From JL08 sp039969355 (GTDB lineage: Bacteria > Pseudomonadota > Alphaproteobacteria > Rhodobacterales > Rhodobacteraceae), in assembly GCA_039969355.1 (NCBI GenBank), contig JBDVOA010000009.1, positions 62,001-126,000 on the forward strand: a stretch of DNA of 64,000 bases. The letters run 5' to 3'. Shown here in pieces: positions 51,139-60,220 of this stretch. Position 1 is the stretch's first letter, and every line of letters starts with the position of its first letter. The position numbers were made by a program, and so were the translations under genes. The notes beneath the pieces are model-generated. The model saw only the letters and a program-made list of their open reading frames with translations, had not been told where the DNA came from and did no database searches.

Positions 51139-52002
51139 ATGGCCCCTTTGAGCGAAACCGCCCATCATCCCAATGTCTATGCGGCGGTCGTCAGCTTGAA
51201 ACGTGCCATTGCCCGCCGCGAGGTTATGGAAGTTGAACTGACAAAGGCCAAAATTACCTACGAAATGGTCGACGCCATTGACGTACGCGAAACCGATGAA
51301 AGCGTTCTGCGAGCTGGCTGCAAAGACGAAGGTCCCTGGGGCAGTTTCGCGCTGCAGAACATGGCCTGCACGCTCAGTCACGAATTGATCTGGCAGAAAT
51401 TCCTGAAAACCGATGCAGAATTCGCCTTCGTGTTCGAAGACGACGTATTCATTGCACCGGATCTGGGTGAGTGGCTGGCCGATACGAGCTGGTGGCCAAA
51501 AGATGCGGATATGGTCAAATTCGAACGGTGGCGCAGCGACGGGCTGTACGTCATTCTGGGCAGCGACCTTCAGCACCACAACGGGCGGGACATACAACGG
51601 ATGTATTCGCGGCAATCCGGTTCGGCAGGATATATGCTGACGCGAGATGCTGCAGAAAAGTTTCTGGCCCGGCGACCCTACGATGTCAGCATCGACCAGT
51701 TGCTATTCAACGCGGCGGCCTCGCCCGCCGCGCGAAAGATGAAGATCTATCAGGTGCAACCTGCGATGATTGAACAGGGTAACGACCCGATCCCAGCGCA
51801 GGCGTTGGGCGCGCATCGTCATCGCCCGACTGGGATGGCGCTGGTACGCCAGAAACTGTGGCGCGGCATCAACGAAATTCGCTTTCCGCTGCCGGTATTG
51901 GCGCGTGTCCTGACCGGGCGGGCCCGCCCCACCCAAATTCGGTTTGAGCACGCAGCGCTGTCAGGAACTATGCAAAGCAATCACGAAAAACCTAAAAAGT
52001 GA
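51139..52002 (+). CDS. Glycosyltransferase family 25 protein
   Basis: 287 residues. NMACTLSHELIWQKFL and EFAFVFEDDVFIAPD, with the FEDD metal motif, and SGSAGYMLTRDAAEKFL are the GT25 blocks (the family of LPS galactosyl- and related glucosyl-transferases). The N-terminal AAVVSLKRAIARREVMEVEL matches the family's opening LxRxxxRR segment. It transfers a sugar, probably to a cell-surface glycan; the acceptor is unknown. It is sandwiched between sucC's follower and sucD, an unusual location for a glycosyltransferase. GT25 proteins act in the cytosol on lipid-linked acceptors. Confidence 0.87.
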   Translation: MAPLSETAHHPNVYAAVVSLKRAIARREVMEVELTKAKITYEMVDAIDVRETDESVLRAGCKDEGPWGSFALQNMACTLSHELIWQKFLKTDAEFAFVFEDDVFIAPDLGEWLADTSWWPKDADMVKFERWRSDGLYVILGSDLQHHNGRDIQRMYSRQSGSAGYMLTRDAAEKFLARRPYDVSIDQLLFNAAASPAARKMKIYQVQPAMIEQGNDPIPAQALGAHRHRPTGMALVRQKLWRGINEIRFPLPVLARVLTGRARPTQIRFEHAALSGTMQSNHEKPKK

Positions 52003-52012
52003 GTTGAACAAA

Positions 52013-52894
52013 ATGGCCATTCTCATCGACGAAAACACCAAAGTCATCTGTCAGGGTCTCACCGGTTCTCAGGGTACGTTTCATTCGGAACAGGCCATTG
52101 CTTACGGTACTACTATGGTTGGCGGCGTGACCCCCGGTAAAGGCGGTACGATGCATTTGGACCTGCCGATTTTCAATTCCGTGCACGAGGCCATGGACGT
52201 TACAGGCGCCAATGCCTCGGTCATCTACGTCCCGCCGCCTTTTGCTGCAGATTCAATTCTTGAAGCAATTGATGCCGAGATGGCGTTGATCATTTGTATT
52301 ACCGAAGGCATTCCAGTTCTCGACATGATGCGGGTAAAGCGCGCATTAAGTGGATCCAAATCAAGATTGGTCGGCCCCAATTGCCCTGGTGTGATTACGC
52401 CCGGCGCATGCAAAATCGGGATTATGCCTGGACATATCCACAAGCGCGGGACTTGCGGCGTCGTCTCACGCTCAGGCACGCTGACGTATGAGGCCGTCAA
52501 GCAAACCTCGGACTCCGGTTTAGGTCAGTCCACCGCAGTAGGCATTGGCGGCGACCCCATCAAAGGCACAGAACATATTGACGTATTGGAAATGTTTCTG
52601 AGTGATGACGAAACTCAATCCATCATCATGATCGGTGAGATTGGTGGATCTGCAGAAGAAGAAGCCGCGCAATTCCTCGCAGACGAAAAGAAAAAGGGCC
52701 GCTGGAAGCCAACCGCAGGCTTTATCGCTGGGCGCACCGCCCCCCCCGGTCGGCGCATGGGCCATGCCGGTGCGATCGTGGCAGGCGGCAAAGGCGATGC
52801 AGAAAGCAAAATAGAAGCCATGCGCGCCGCTGGAATCGTAGTAGCGGAAAGCCCAGCTAGTCTGGGAGAGGCTGTTTTGGAAGCGATTGGGTAA
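52013..52894 (+). CDS. sucD: Succinyl-CoA synthetase (ADP-forming) alpha subunit
   Basis: 293 residues. MAILIDENTKVICQGLTGSQGTFH is the typical start, with the CoA-binding Rossmann region. GGVTPGKGGTMHLDLPIF and VGPNCPGVITPGACKIGIMPG are family blocks, and the phosphorylated histidine is in RRMGHAGAIVAGGKGDA. The frame extends upstream to 51944 inside the GT25 gene, but 52013 gives the family start. It lies 10 bases after the GT25 stop; sucC and sucD are separated by two foreign genes instead of being adjacent. Confidence 0.98.
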   Translation: MAILIDENTKVICQGLTGSQGTFHSEQAIAYGTTMVGGVTPGKGGTMHLDLPIFNSVHEAMDVTGANASVIYVPPPFAADSILEAIDAEMALIICITEGIPVLDMMRVKRALSGSKSRLVGPNCPGVITPGACKIGIMPGHIHKRGTCGVVSRSGTLTYEAVKQTSDSGLGQSTAVGIGGDPIKGTEHIDVLEMFLSDDETQSIIMIGEIGGSAEEEAAQFLADEKKKGRWKPTAGFIAGRTAPPGRRMGHAGAIVAGGKGDAESKIEAMRAAGIVVAESPASLGEAVLEAIG

Positions 52895-52896
52895 CC

Positions 52897-53334
52897 ATGG
52901 GTCCCGCCAAGTCCATCGGTATTTGCTTCGTTAGATTCTCAGAGTTTTCTGGGCGTTCGACGAGGCCGGAGTATTGGTGGATCTTCGACTTTGCAGCCAT
53001 AGGGTTTTTCGCGGCGCTTTTTGTCAATGCAACGTTGTTAGGTCCCTACCCAATAGGCGAACCAATGATTCGGCCGTCGATTGGCAGTGGATTCATAGTT
53101 GTCACAATCTTGACCATTCTTGAGATTGGATACTGGCGACTGCTAGATATTGATTTTCCGGTATGGATCTACGTCGCACTTGCAGCCGCCGCTTACTGCC
53201 AAATCGCTGAGCCGAACCAAGTAGCTATGACAGTCAGTATCTTCGCATCTATTTCGACCATCATTCTCTGCGCGAGAAAATCCCATCCCGCGCCCAACAG
53301 ATTTGGCCCCAATTCCAATGAGGTAAACACATGA
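52897..53334 (+). CDS. DUF805 membrane protein
   Basis: 145 residues with about three to four hydrophobic helices. The opening CFVRFSEFSGRSTRPEYWWIFDF fits the DUF805 signature (FxGRxxRxEYW). Function is unknown; the family is common in small inner-membrane proteins. It is positioned two bases after sucD, and its stop overlaps the sucA start by four bases, so it is translationally coupled in the suc cluster. Confidence 0.85.
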   Translation: MGPAKSIGICFVRFSEFSGRSTRPEYWWIFDFAAIGFFAALFVNATLLGPYPIGEPMIRPSIGSGFIVVTILTILEIGYWRLLDIDFPVWIYVALAAAAYCQIAEPNQVAMTVSIFASISTIILCARKSHPAPNRFGPNSNEVNT

Positions 53335-56291
53335 CCGAACAACCTACCAACGACCAGTTTCATGCCTCCTCTTTTATGCAGGGGCACAACGCGGAATATC
53401 TTGAACAGCTTTATGCTCAATATGCCAACGACCCAAATGCGGTTGATGTGGCATGGGCCGAGTTCTTCAAAACGCTGGGCGATGCTGACATGGACGTCAA
53501 AAAAGAGGCGTCAGGTCCCAGTTGGGCTCGTACGGACTGGCCCCCCGTGCCGGGAGATGATCTGACATCCGCCCTGACAGGTCAGTGGCCTGCCCCTAGA
53601 GAGGCTGCGAGTGCCGGGGAAAAGATTGCCGCCAAGGCAGCCGAGAAAGGGGTCGATGTCAGCGAAGATGCTATCAAACGCGCCGTGCTGGATAGCATAC
53701 GCGCGCTGATGATCATCCGCGCCTATCGGATCCGCGGCCACCTGATTGCAGATCTCGACCCCTTGGGCATGCGCGAACATACTGCCCATCCCGAGCTGGA
53801 CCCGATGTCCTATGGTTTCAGTGACGCCGACATGGATCGCCCGATATTTATCGACAATGTTCTCGGGCTTCAGGTCGCATCAATTCGGCAAATCATTGAG
53901 ATCGTTAAGCGCACTTATTGCGGCACATTCGCGCTACAATATATGCACATCTCGAACCCGGCTGAGGCAGGATGGCTCAAGGAAAGAATCGAAGGTTACG
54001 GCAAGGAAATTCAGTTCTCACGCGAAGGCCGTAAGGCCATTCTGAACAAGATGGTCGAAGCTGAAGGATTCGAAAAATTCCTGCAGGTCAAATACATGGG
54101 CACCAAACGGTTTGGCCTTGATGGCGGCGAAAGCCTGATCCCCGCGATGGAACAGATCATCAAACGCGGCGGCGCTTTGGGGGTACAGGATATTATCATC
54201 GGCATGCCCCACCGGGGGCGACTGTCAGTTCTGGCCAATGTGATGCAAAAACCCTACCGCGCCATTTTTAACGAATTCCAGGGCGGGTCGTTCAAACCCG
54301 AGGACGTCGATGGCTCAGGCGATGTGAAATACCACCTCGGCGCGTCATCTGATCGCGAATTTGATGGTAATTCTGTTCACTTGTCCTTGACGGCTAATCC
54401 CAGTCACCTTGAAGCGGTAAACCCTGTTGTGCTGGGCAAGGCCCGTGCCAAGCAGGACCAACTGAACGATGAAGAACGTATCAAAGTTCTACCAATTCTG
54501 CTGCACGGAGACGCAGCCTTTGCTGGACAGGGCGTTGTGGCTGAAGGTTTTGGATTGTCAGGCCTCAAGGGTCATAAGACCGGCGGCACCATGCATATCA
54601 TCGTGAATAACCAGATCGGTTTTACAACTGCTCCACACTTCTCGCGGTCCTCCCCCTACCCGACGGATATCGCCCTCATGGTCGAAGCGCCTATTTTCCA
54701 TGTTAATGGTGATGACCCAGAAGCTGTTGTGCACGCGGCCAAGGTTGCAACAGAATTCCGGCAAAAATTCCACAAAGACGTGGTTTTGGACATCTTCTGC
54801 TACCGCCGGTTTGGCCACAACGAGGGCGACGAGCCCATGTTCACCAACCCTATCATGTACAAAAAGATCAAAACCCACAAAACAACCCTGTCGCTTTATA
54901 CAGAGCGGCTGGTCAAAGACGGCCTGATCCCGGAAGGCGAAATCGAGGACATGAAAACGGCATTTCAGGCTTACCTGAATGATGAGTTTGAAGCCGGGAA
55001 AGAGTACAAACCCAACAAGGCCGACTGGCTGGACGGACGCTGGTCTCATCTGGACCGCAACAAAGAAGAGTATGTGCGCGGCAAAACCGCAATCCCCGTC
55101 AAGACCTTCAAAGAGGTCGGAAAAGCGCTGACAACAGCACCGCAAGGGTTTCCGATGCACAAAACGGTTGGCCGGTTGCTGGAAAACAAGAAGGCCATGT
55201 TTGAAGCCGGTGTTGGCTTTGACTGGGCCACTGGCGAGGCACTGGCCTTTGGGTCGCTGCTGAGTGAAGGCTATCCCGTGCGTCTCTCGGGTCAGGACGC
55301 AACGCGCGGCACATTTTCGCACCGTCATTCCGGCTTGGTCAACCAAAACACCGAGGAGCGTTATTACCCACTCAACAATGTTCGCAAGGGGCAGGCACAA
55401 TACGAAGTCATCGACTCCATGTTGTCTGAATATGCGGTGCTTGGCTTCGAATATGGGTACAGCCTTGCTGAACCCAATGCGCTTGTCCTGTGGGAAGCAC
55501 AGTTCGGTGACTTTGCCAATGGCGCTCAAATCATGTTTGACCAGTTCATCAGCTCAGGTGAGAGCAAATGGCTGCGTATGTCTGGTCTGGTATGTCTTTT
55601 GCCGCACGGCTACGAAGGTCAAGGACCCGAGCACTCGTCGGCGCGGCTGGAGCGGTTTCTGCAGATGTGTGGTCAGGACAATTGGATCGTCGCTAATTGC
55701 ACAACCCCCGCAAATTACTTTCATATCTTGCGAAGACAGGTGCATCGTTCCTTCCGCAAGCCGCTAATTATCATGTCGCCAAAATCGTTGCTCCGGCACA
55801 AAATGGCCGTCAGCAAAGCAGAAGAATTTACTGAAGGGTCCTCTTTCCATCGCGTGCTTTGGGACGACGCGCAGTTTGGCAATTCGGACACCAAGCTGAA
55901 ACCGGACGCCAAAATAAAACGCGTCGTGCTTTGTTCGGGCAAAGTCTATTTCGATCTTCTAGAAGAACGCGATGCCCAGGGCATCGATGACGTCTATCTG
56001 ATGCGGGTTGAACAATTCTACCCCTTCCCAGCGATATCTATGGTCAACGAACTTGAGCGGTTTAAATCCGCCGAGATTGTATGGTGTCAGGAAGAGCCCA
56101 AAAATCAGGGGGCCTGGACCTTTATGGAACCCAACATCGAATGGGTGCTCGGACGGATCAAAGCCAAACACAAACGACCAATTTACGCGGGCCGCGCCAC
56201 CTCTGCCTCGCCTGCAACGGGTCTGGCTTCTCAGCACAAATCACAACAAGCAGCCCTCGTGAACGACGCGCTGACTATCAAAGGGAAATAA
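53331..56291 (+). CDS. sucA: 2-Oxoglutarate dehydrogenase E1 component
   Basis: 986 residues, normal for the alphaproteobacterial enzyme. The N-terminal E2-binding segment begins NDQFHASSFMQGHNAEYLEQLY. The thiamine-diphosphate domain has GMPHRGRLSVLANVMQKP, HLGASSDREFDGNSVHL and DIFCYRRFGHNEGDEP. The C-terminal transketolase-like part contains RLSGQDATRGTFSHRHS and EHSSARLERFLQMC. It decarboxylates 2-oxoglutarate and transfers the succinyl group to lipoyl-E2. It precedes odhB by three bases. Confidence 0.98.
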   Translation: MTEQPTNDQFHASSFMQGHNAEYLEQLYAQYANDPNAVDVAWAEFFKTLGDADMDVKKEASGPSWARTDWPPVPGDDLTSALTGQWPAPREAASAGEKIAAKAAEKGVDVSEDAIKRAVLDSIRALMIIRAYRIRGHLIADLDPLGMREHTAHPELDPMSYGFSDADMDRPIFIDNVLGLQVASIRQIIEIVKRTYCGTFALQYMHISNPAEAGWLKERIEGYGKEIQFSREGRKAILNKMVEAEGFEKFLQVKYMGTKRFGLDGGESLIPAMEQIIKRGGALGVQDIIIGMPHRGRLSVLANVMQKPYRAIFNEFQGGSFKPEDVDGSGDVKYHLGASSDREFDGNSVHLSLTANPSHLEAVNPVVLGKARAKQDQLNDEERIKVLPILLHGDAAFAGQGVVAEGFGLSGLKGHKTGGTMHIIVNNQIGFTTAPHFSRSSPYPTDIALMVEAPIFHVNGDDPEAVVHAAKVATEFRQKFHKDVVLDIFCYRRFGHNEGDEPMFTNPIMYKKIKTHKTTLSLYTERLVKDGLIPEGEIEDMKTAFQAYLNDEFEAGKEYKPNKADWLDGRWSHLDRNKEEYVRGKTAIPVKTFKEVGKALTTAPQGFPMHKTVGRLLENKKAMFEAGVGFDWATGEALAFGSLLSEGYPVRLSGQDATRGTFSHRHSGLVNQNTEERYYPLNNVRKGQAQYEVIDSMLSEYAVLGFEYGYSLAEPNALVLWEAQFGDFANGAQIMFDQFISSGESKWLRMSGLVCLLPHGYEGQGPEHSSARLERFLQMCGQDNWIVANCTTPANYFHILRRQVHRSFRKPLIIMSPKSLLRHKMAVSKAEEFTEGSSFHRVLWDDAQFGNSDTKLKPDAKIKRVVLCSGKVYFDLLEERDAQGIDDVYLMRVEQFYPFPAISMVNELERFKSAEIVWCQEEPKNQGAWTFMEPNIEWVLGRIKAKHKRPIYAGRATSASPATGLASQHKSQQAALVNDALTIKGK

Positions 56292-56294
56292 GCT

Positions 56295-57791
56295 ATGACC
56301 ACTGAAATCCGCGTGCCTACTCTGGGCGAATCCGTCACAGAAGCTACCGTCGCCACATGGTTCAAGAAACCCGGTGACGCCGTCGCCGTTGACGAAATGC
56401 TGTGTGAACTTGAGACGGACAAAGTCACCGTCGAAGTGCCCAGTCCCTCTGCCGGGACAATGGGCGAAATCGTCACCGCCGAAGGCGATACAGTGGGCGT
56501 GAATGCCCTGCTTGCGACCCTTCTTGAAGGCGCGGGCGCTGCTCCAGCGGCCAAACCCGCCGAGGTCGCCACGCCCGCCCCCGCTGCAGGCGGCAATACA
56601 GATGTCATGGTACCGACATTGGGTGAATCAGTTACCGAAGCGACGGTGAGCACGTGGTTCAAGCAGGTCGGAGATGCCGTCGCACAAGATGAAATGCTGT
56701 GCGAACTGGAAACTGACAAGGTTAGCGTTGAAGTCCCCAGCCCTGCCTCGGGCGTATTGGCCGAAATCACGGCAGCCGAAGGCGCAACTGTCGACGCAAC
56801 TGCCAAATTAGCTGTCATTTCAGGATCCGGTGCTCCGGCTGCATCGACCCCGGCGGCATCGGCACCTGCTGCAGCACCTTCGGCGGGCGGCAAAGACGTC
56901 GAAGACGCACCTTCCGCCAAGAAAGCCATGGCCGAGGCCGGTATAAGTGCCGATGCCGTCACCGGAACGGGGCGCGATGGTCGCGTCATGAAAGAGGACG
57001 TCGCAAATGCGCTGGCCGCAGGAACGGCTGCCGCAGCTGCCCCAGCACCAGCCGCAGCGCCACCACGTCCACCGACATCCGCCGATGATGCATCACGCGA
57101 AGAACGCGTCAAGATGACCCGCCTCAAACAAACCATGGCCCGCCGCCTGAAAGAGGCACAGAACACTGCCGCAATCCTGACCACTTTTAACGAAGTCGAC
57201 ATGTCCGAGGTGATGACGCTGCGCAAAGAGCACAAAGAGGCGTTTGAAAAGAAACACGGCGTGCGGATGGGCTTTATGTCGTTCTTCACCACAGCCTGCT
57301 GCCATGCGCTAAAAGAAATACCCGAGGTAAACGCAGAGATCGACGGCACCGACGTGATTTACAAGAATTATGTCCACATGGGTGTCGCTGCTGGCACGCC
57401 GACCGGATTGGTTGTACCGGTGATCCGCGACGCGGACCAAATGTCATTTGCCGAGATTGAAAAGGCAATCGGAGAAAAAGGCCGCCGCGCGCGGGATGGA
57501 AAGCTGACCATGGCCGACATGCAAGGTGGCACATTCACCATTTCAAACGGCGGCGTTTACGGCTCGCTGATGACTGCACCGATCCTAAACCCGCCGCAAT
57601 CGGGTATCCTTGGCCTCGCCAAGATTCAGGACCGCCCTGTCGCCCTGAACGGAGAAGTGGTGATCCGCCCGATGATGTATATTTCGCTGTCCTATGACCA
57701 CCGGATCATTGACGGCAAAGGCGCCGTGACCTTCCTGGTGCGAGTCAAAGAGATGATCGAAGACCCGCGGCGGATGTTGATGGACCTTTAG
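56295..57791 (+). CDS. odhB: Dihydrolipoyl succinyltransferase (2-oxoglutarate dehydrogenase E2) with two lipoyl domains
   Basis: 498 residues. Two tandem lipoyl domains are present, at about residues 1-80 and 105-185, each with the lipoylated lysine in ELETDK (LCELETDKVTVEVPSPSAG and LCELETDKVSVEVPSPASG). Ala-Pro-rich linkers follow, then a peripheral-subunit-binding domain (DAPSAKKAMAEAGISADAVTGTGRDGRVMKEDV) and the catalytic domain, with SYDHRIIDGKGAVTFLVRVKE supplying the HxxxDG active site. It transfers the succinyl group to CoA. Two lipoyl domains are more than in the E. coli enzyme but occur in Rhodobacterales. It lies directly after sucA. Confidence 0.97.
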   Translation: MTTEIRVPTLGESVTEATVATWFKKPGDAVAVDEMLCELETDKVTVEVPSPSAGTMGEIVTAEGDTVGVNALLATLLEGAGAAPAAKPAEVATPAPAAGGNTDVMVPTLGESVTEATVSTWFKQVGDAVAQDEMLCELETDKVSVEVPSPASGVLAEITAAEGATVDATAKLAVISGSGAPAASTPAASAPAAAPSAGGKDVEDAPSAKKAMAEAGISADAVTGTGRDGRVMKEDVANALAAGTAAAAAPAPAAAPPRPPTSADDASREERVKMTRLKQTMARRLKEAQNTAAILTTFNEVDMSEVMTLRKEHKEAFEKKHGVRMGFMSFFTTACCHALKEIPEVNAEIDGTDVIYKNYVHMGVAAGTPTGLVVPVIRDADQMSFAEIEKAIGEKGRRARDGKLTMADMQGGTFTISNGGVYGSLMTAPILNPPQSGILGLAKIQDRPVALNGEVVIRPMMYISLSYDHRIIDGKGAVTFLVRVKEMIEDPRRMLMDL

Positions 57792-57802
57792 CGAACCTTT
57801 CG

Positions 57803-58348
57803 GTGCTTTCGTCCACAGAAATCTCCGACCTCACCGGTGCGTTTGGCATAGGTACGATGAACGTGCTTTCATTGTTCCTCGTACTTGATGCCACCACGCC
57901 GGCTTTTATTTTAGTTGAGTCAAACGCGAATACTGCAAGTTGGTCAGTGTTTCTATCGCTGGGAATTGCTGCGGCAACGTATGTAATCGGCGTTCTTGTT
58001 ATCTCGCTGGGCGCGTTTTTGAGAACAAAGTTTGGACATCGCGATGAGGCCGCTCTGTTGGCTTTGTCCGCGTGCAGCCCAAATTTGTCAGAGTTCGTTC
58101 TCGCAGAGTACCGACAGTTCGCTAAGCGAAGACAACTATTGGAAGGCGCTTTCCCGACATTTGCCATTGCCGTACCGGGCCTTTGGTTGGAGTCGTTGAA
58201 TTTTCAGGTTCCTATACTGGGTTGGACACTGATCGTCTTGGCACTAACCTGCTGCGCAGGTGCCCTTATTCTTGCTGGCGCTTGTGAACACGAGTTCAGA
58301 CGTTTCCTTCAATCGGCCCAATCAGATTCCCGGAACTTCCCGCAGTGA
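57803..58348 (+). CDS. Hypothetical membrane protein in the odh cluster
   Basis: 181 residues starting at a GTG at 57803 (or 164 from the ATG at 57857). It has about four hydrophobic segments (TMNVLSLFLVLDATTPAFILV, WSVFLSLGIAAATYVIGVLVISLGAFL, GAFPTFAIAVPGLWLESL and LGWTLIVLALTCCAGALILAG). A soluble loop with DEAALLALSACSPNLSEFVLAEYRQFAKRR separates them. I do not recognise the family. It follows odhB by 11 bases, and its stop overlaps the start of the MAPEG gene. Confidence 0.65.
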   Translation: MLSSTEISDLTGAFGIGTMNVLSLFLVLDATTPAFILVESNANTASWSVFLSLGIAAATYVIGVLVISLGAFLRTKFGHRDEAALLALSACSPNLSEFVLAEYRQFAKRRQLLEGAFPTFAIAVPGLWLESLNFQVPILGWTLIVLALTCCAGALILAGACEHEFRRFLQSAQSDSRNFPQ

Positions 58349-58755
58349 CGCCTGAGTTCACCGCCCTCACTCTCGCAGCAATCCTTCAGGTCATTCAGTA
58401 CGGCCTGATGGCGATTCCAGCCAATATCGAGCTTGGCACCGGAAAGACATTGTCGCCGCGCGACCGCCCTCGCCTCGGAGGTGATCTGCAGGATCAGGTC
58501 AGCTTGCCTACGGCACGTCTGATCCGCGCGCTCAACAACCACTTTGAGGGATTGATCCTGTTCACCATCGCCTGCGTTGTAATCACGATTAGCGATCAAT
58601 CCACCCCATTCACCGCCACTTGCGCATGGGTTTATCTGGCCGCAAGAGTGCTCTACATTCCCGCATATGCTTTCGGCCTGCCCCCGTGGCGCACTATTAT
58701 CTGGGCAATCGGGTTTCTGGCCACCACCTTCATGCTGCTCGCGGCGCTGATCTAA
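58345..58755 (+). CDS. MAPEG family membrane protein
   Basis: 136 residues with four membrane helices, the MAPEG architecture. The opening TALTLAAILQVIQYGLMAI and the loop RPRLGGDLQDQVSLPTARLIRALNNHFEGLILF (with the RALNNHxE glutathione-linked motif), then ARVLYIPAYAFGLPPWRTIIW, identify the family. MAPEG proteins are glutathione-dependent membrane enzymes in eukaryotes; bacterial members are largely uncharacterised. The start is a GTG overlapping the previous stop. It lies 42 bases before lpdA. Confidence 0.88.
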   Translation: MTPEFTALTLAAILQVIQYGLMAIPANIELGTGKTLSPRDRPRLGGDLQDQVSLPTARLIRALNNHFEGLILFTIACVVITISDQSTPFTATCAWVYLAARVLYIPAYAFGLPPWRTIIWAIGFLATTFMLLAALI

Positions 58756-58797
58756 TTCGGGTGTGATATCCGCACCCCAAATCAAAGGACCTCATTA

Positions 58798-60186
58798 ATG
58801 GCATCTTATGACGTGATCATCATCGGCTCTGGCCCCGGCGGCTATGTCTGCGCAATTCGTTGCGCCCAACTGGGGCTCAAGGTCGCCTGCGTTGAAGGGC
58901 GTGACACACTTGGCGGAACCTGCCTGAATGTTGGCTGTATCCCGTCCAAAGCACTGCTGCACGCCAGCCACATGCTGCACGAGGCCGAGCATAATTTTAC
59001 GACCATGGGGCTGAAAGGCAAAAGCCCGTCGGTCGACTGGAAACAGATGCTTGCCTACAAACAGAGTACCGTGGACACCAATACCAAGGGCATCGAATTT
59101 CTGTTCAAAAAGAACAAGATCGACTGGTTGAAAGGTTGGGGCAGCATCCCTGCCGCCGGTAAGGTGAAAGTCGGGGACGACGTACATGTCGCCAAGAATA
59201 TTATCATCGCCACCGGGTCTGAACCGGCCCCGCTGAACGGGGTCGAGGTCGACGAAAAAGTAGTCGTAACGTCGACCGGCGCGCTGGAACTCGGAAAAGT
59301 TCCGAAGAAGTTGGTGGTGATCGGCGCCGGTGTGATCGGGCTGGAACTGGGAAGTGTCTATGCCCGGCTGGGATCAGAAGTCACCGTGATCGAATTCTTA
59401 GACGCAATCACCCCGGGCATGGATGCCGAAGTTCAAAAGGTTTTCAAGAGAACACTGGGAAAACAGGGCCTCAAGTTCATCATGGGCGCTGCGGTTCAAA
59501 AGACTGAAGCCACCAAGACCAAAGCCAAAGTCACTTACAAACTGCGCAAGGACGACAGCGAACATATGATTGATGCCGATACCGTTCTGCTCGCGACAGG
59601 TCGCAAGCCCTACACAGATGGGCTGGGCCTTGAAGCGCTTGGTGTCGAAATGTCCAAACAGGGTCAGATCAACACTGATGATCATTGGCAAACCAACATT
59701 CCCGGCATTTATGCCATCGGCGATGCGATTGCTGGTCCCATGCTGGCGCATAAGGCCGAAGACGAAGGCATGGCAGCAGCAGAGCAGGTCGCAGGCAAAC
59801 ACGGGCATGTTAACTACGGTGTGATCCCCGGCGTGATTTATACCCATCCCGAAGTTTCCAATGTCGGTGAGACCGAGCAATCGCTAAAAGAACAGGGCCG
59901 CGCCTACAAGGTCGGCAAGTTCAGCTTTATGGGCAATGCGCGTGCCAAGGCAGTTTTCTGCGGCGACGGCTTCGTGAAAATCCTGGCCGACAAAGACACG
60001 GATCGCATTCTGGGCGCGCACATTATTGGCCCCGGCGCGGGAGATCTCATTCATGAAGTGTGCGTTGCGATGGAATTCGGCGCATCCGCTCAAGATCTTG
60101 CCATGACCTGTCACGCGCATCCAACCTATTCCGAAGCGGTGCGCGAAGCGGCGCTCGCCTGTGGTGACGGGCCGATTCATATGTGA
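58798..60186 (+). CDS. lpdA: Dihydrolipoyl dehydrogenase (E3)
   Basis: 462 residues. The FAD-binding start is YDVIIIGSGPGGYVCAIRCAQLG, the redox disulfide is GGTCLNVGCIPSKALLHAS, and VVIGAGVIGLELGSVYARLG is the NAD domain. The C-terminal CHAHPTYSEAVREAAL has the catalytic His-Glu. It reoxidises the lipoyl groups of 2-oxoglutarate dehydrogenase (and possibly of other complexes). It ends the suc cluster and faces the minus-strand hydroxylase gene; a GC-rich hairpin follows. Confidence 0.98.
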   Translation: MASYDVIIIGSGPGGYVCAIRCAQLGLKVACVEGRDTLGGTCLNVGCIPSKALLHASHMLHEAEHNFTTMGLKGKSPSVDWKQMLAYKQSTVDTNTKGIEFLFKKNKIDWLKGWGSIPAAGKVKVGDDVHVAKNIIIATGSEPAPLNGVEVDEKVVVTSTGALELGKVPKKLVVIGAGVIGLELGSVYARLGSEVTVIEFLDAITPGMDAEVQKVFKRTLGKQGLKFIMGAAVQKTEATKTKAKVTYKLRKDDSEHMIDADTVLLATGRKPYTDGLGLEALGVEMSKQGQINTDDHWQTNIPGIYAIGDAIAGPMLAHKAEDEGMAAAEQVAGKHGHVNYGVIPGVIYTHPEVSNVGETEQSLKEQGRAYKVGKFSFMGNARAKAVFCGDGFVKILADKDTDRILGAHIIGPGAGDLIHEVCVAMEFGASAQDLAMTCHAHPTYSEAVREAALACGDGPIHM

Positions 60187-60190
60187 GACC

Positions 60191-60220
60191 GCCTGCGCCC
60201 GGGGGACGCAGGCCGGGCGC
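60191..60220. terminator. GC-rich hairpin between lpdA and the convergent hydroxylase gene
   Basis: GCCTGCG (60191-60197) pairs with CGCAGGC (60207-60213); alternatively GCGCCCGG (60195-60202) pairs with CCGGGCGC (60213-60220). No uridine tract follows on either strand, so it may be a Rho-assisted or bidirectional end rather than a classical terminator. Confidence 0.35.
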
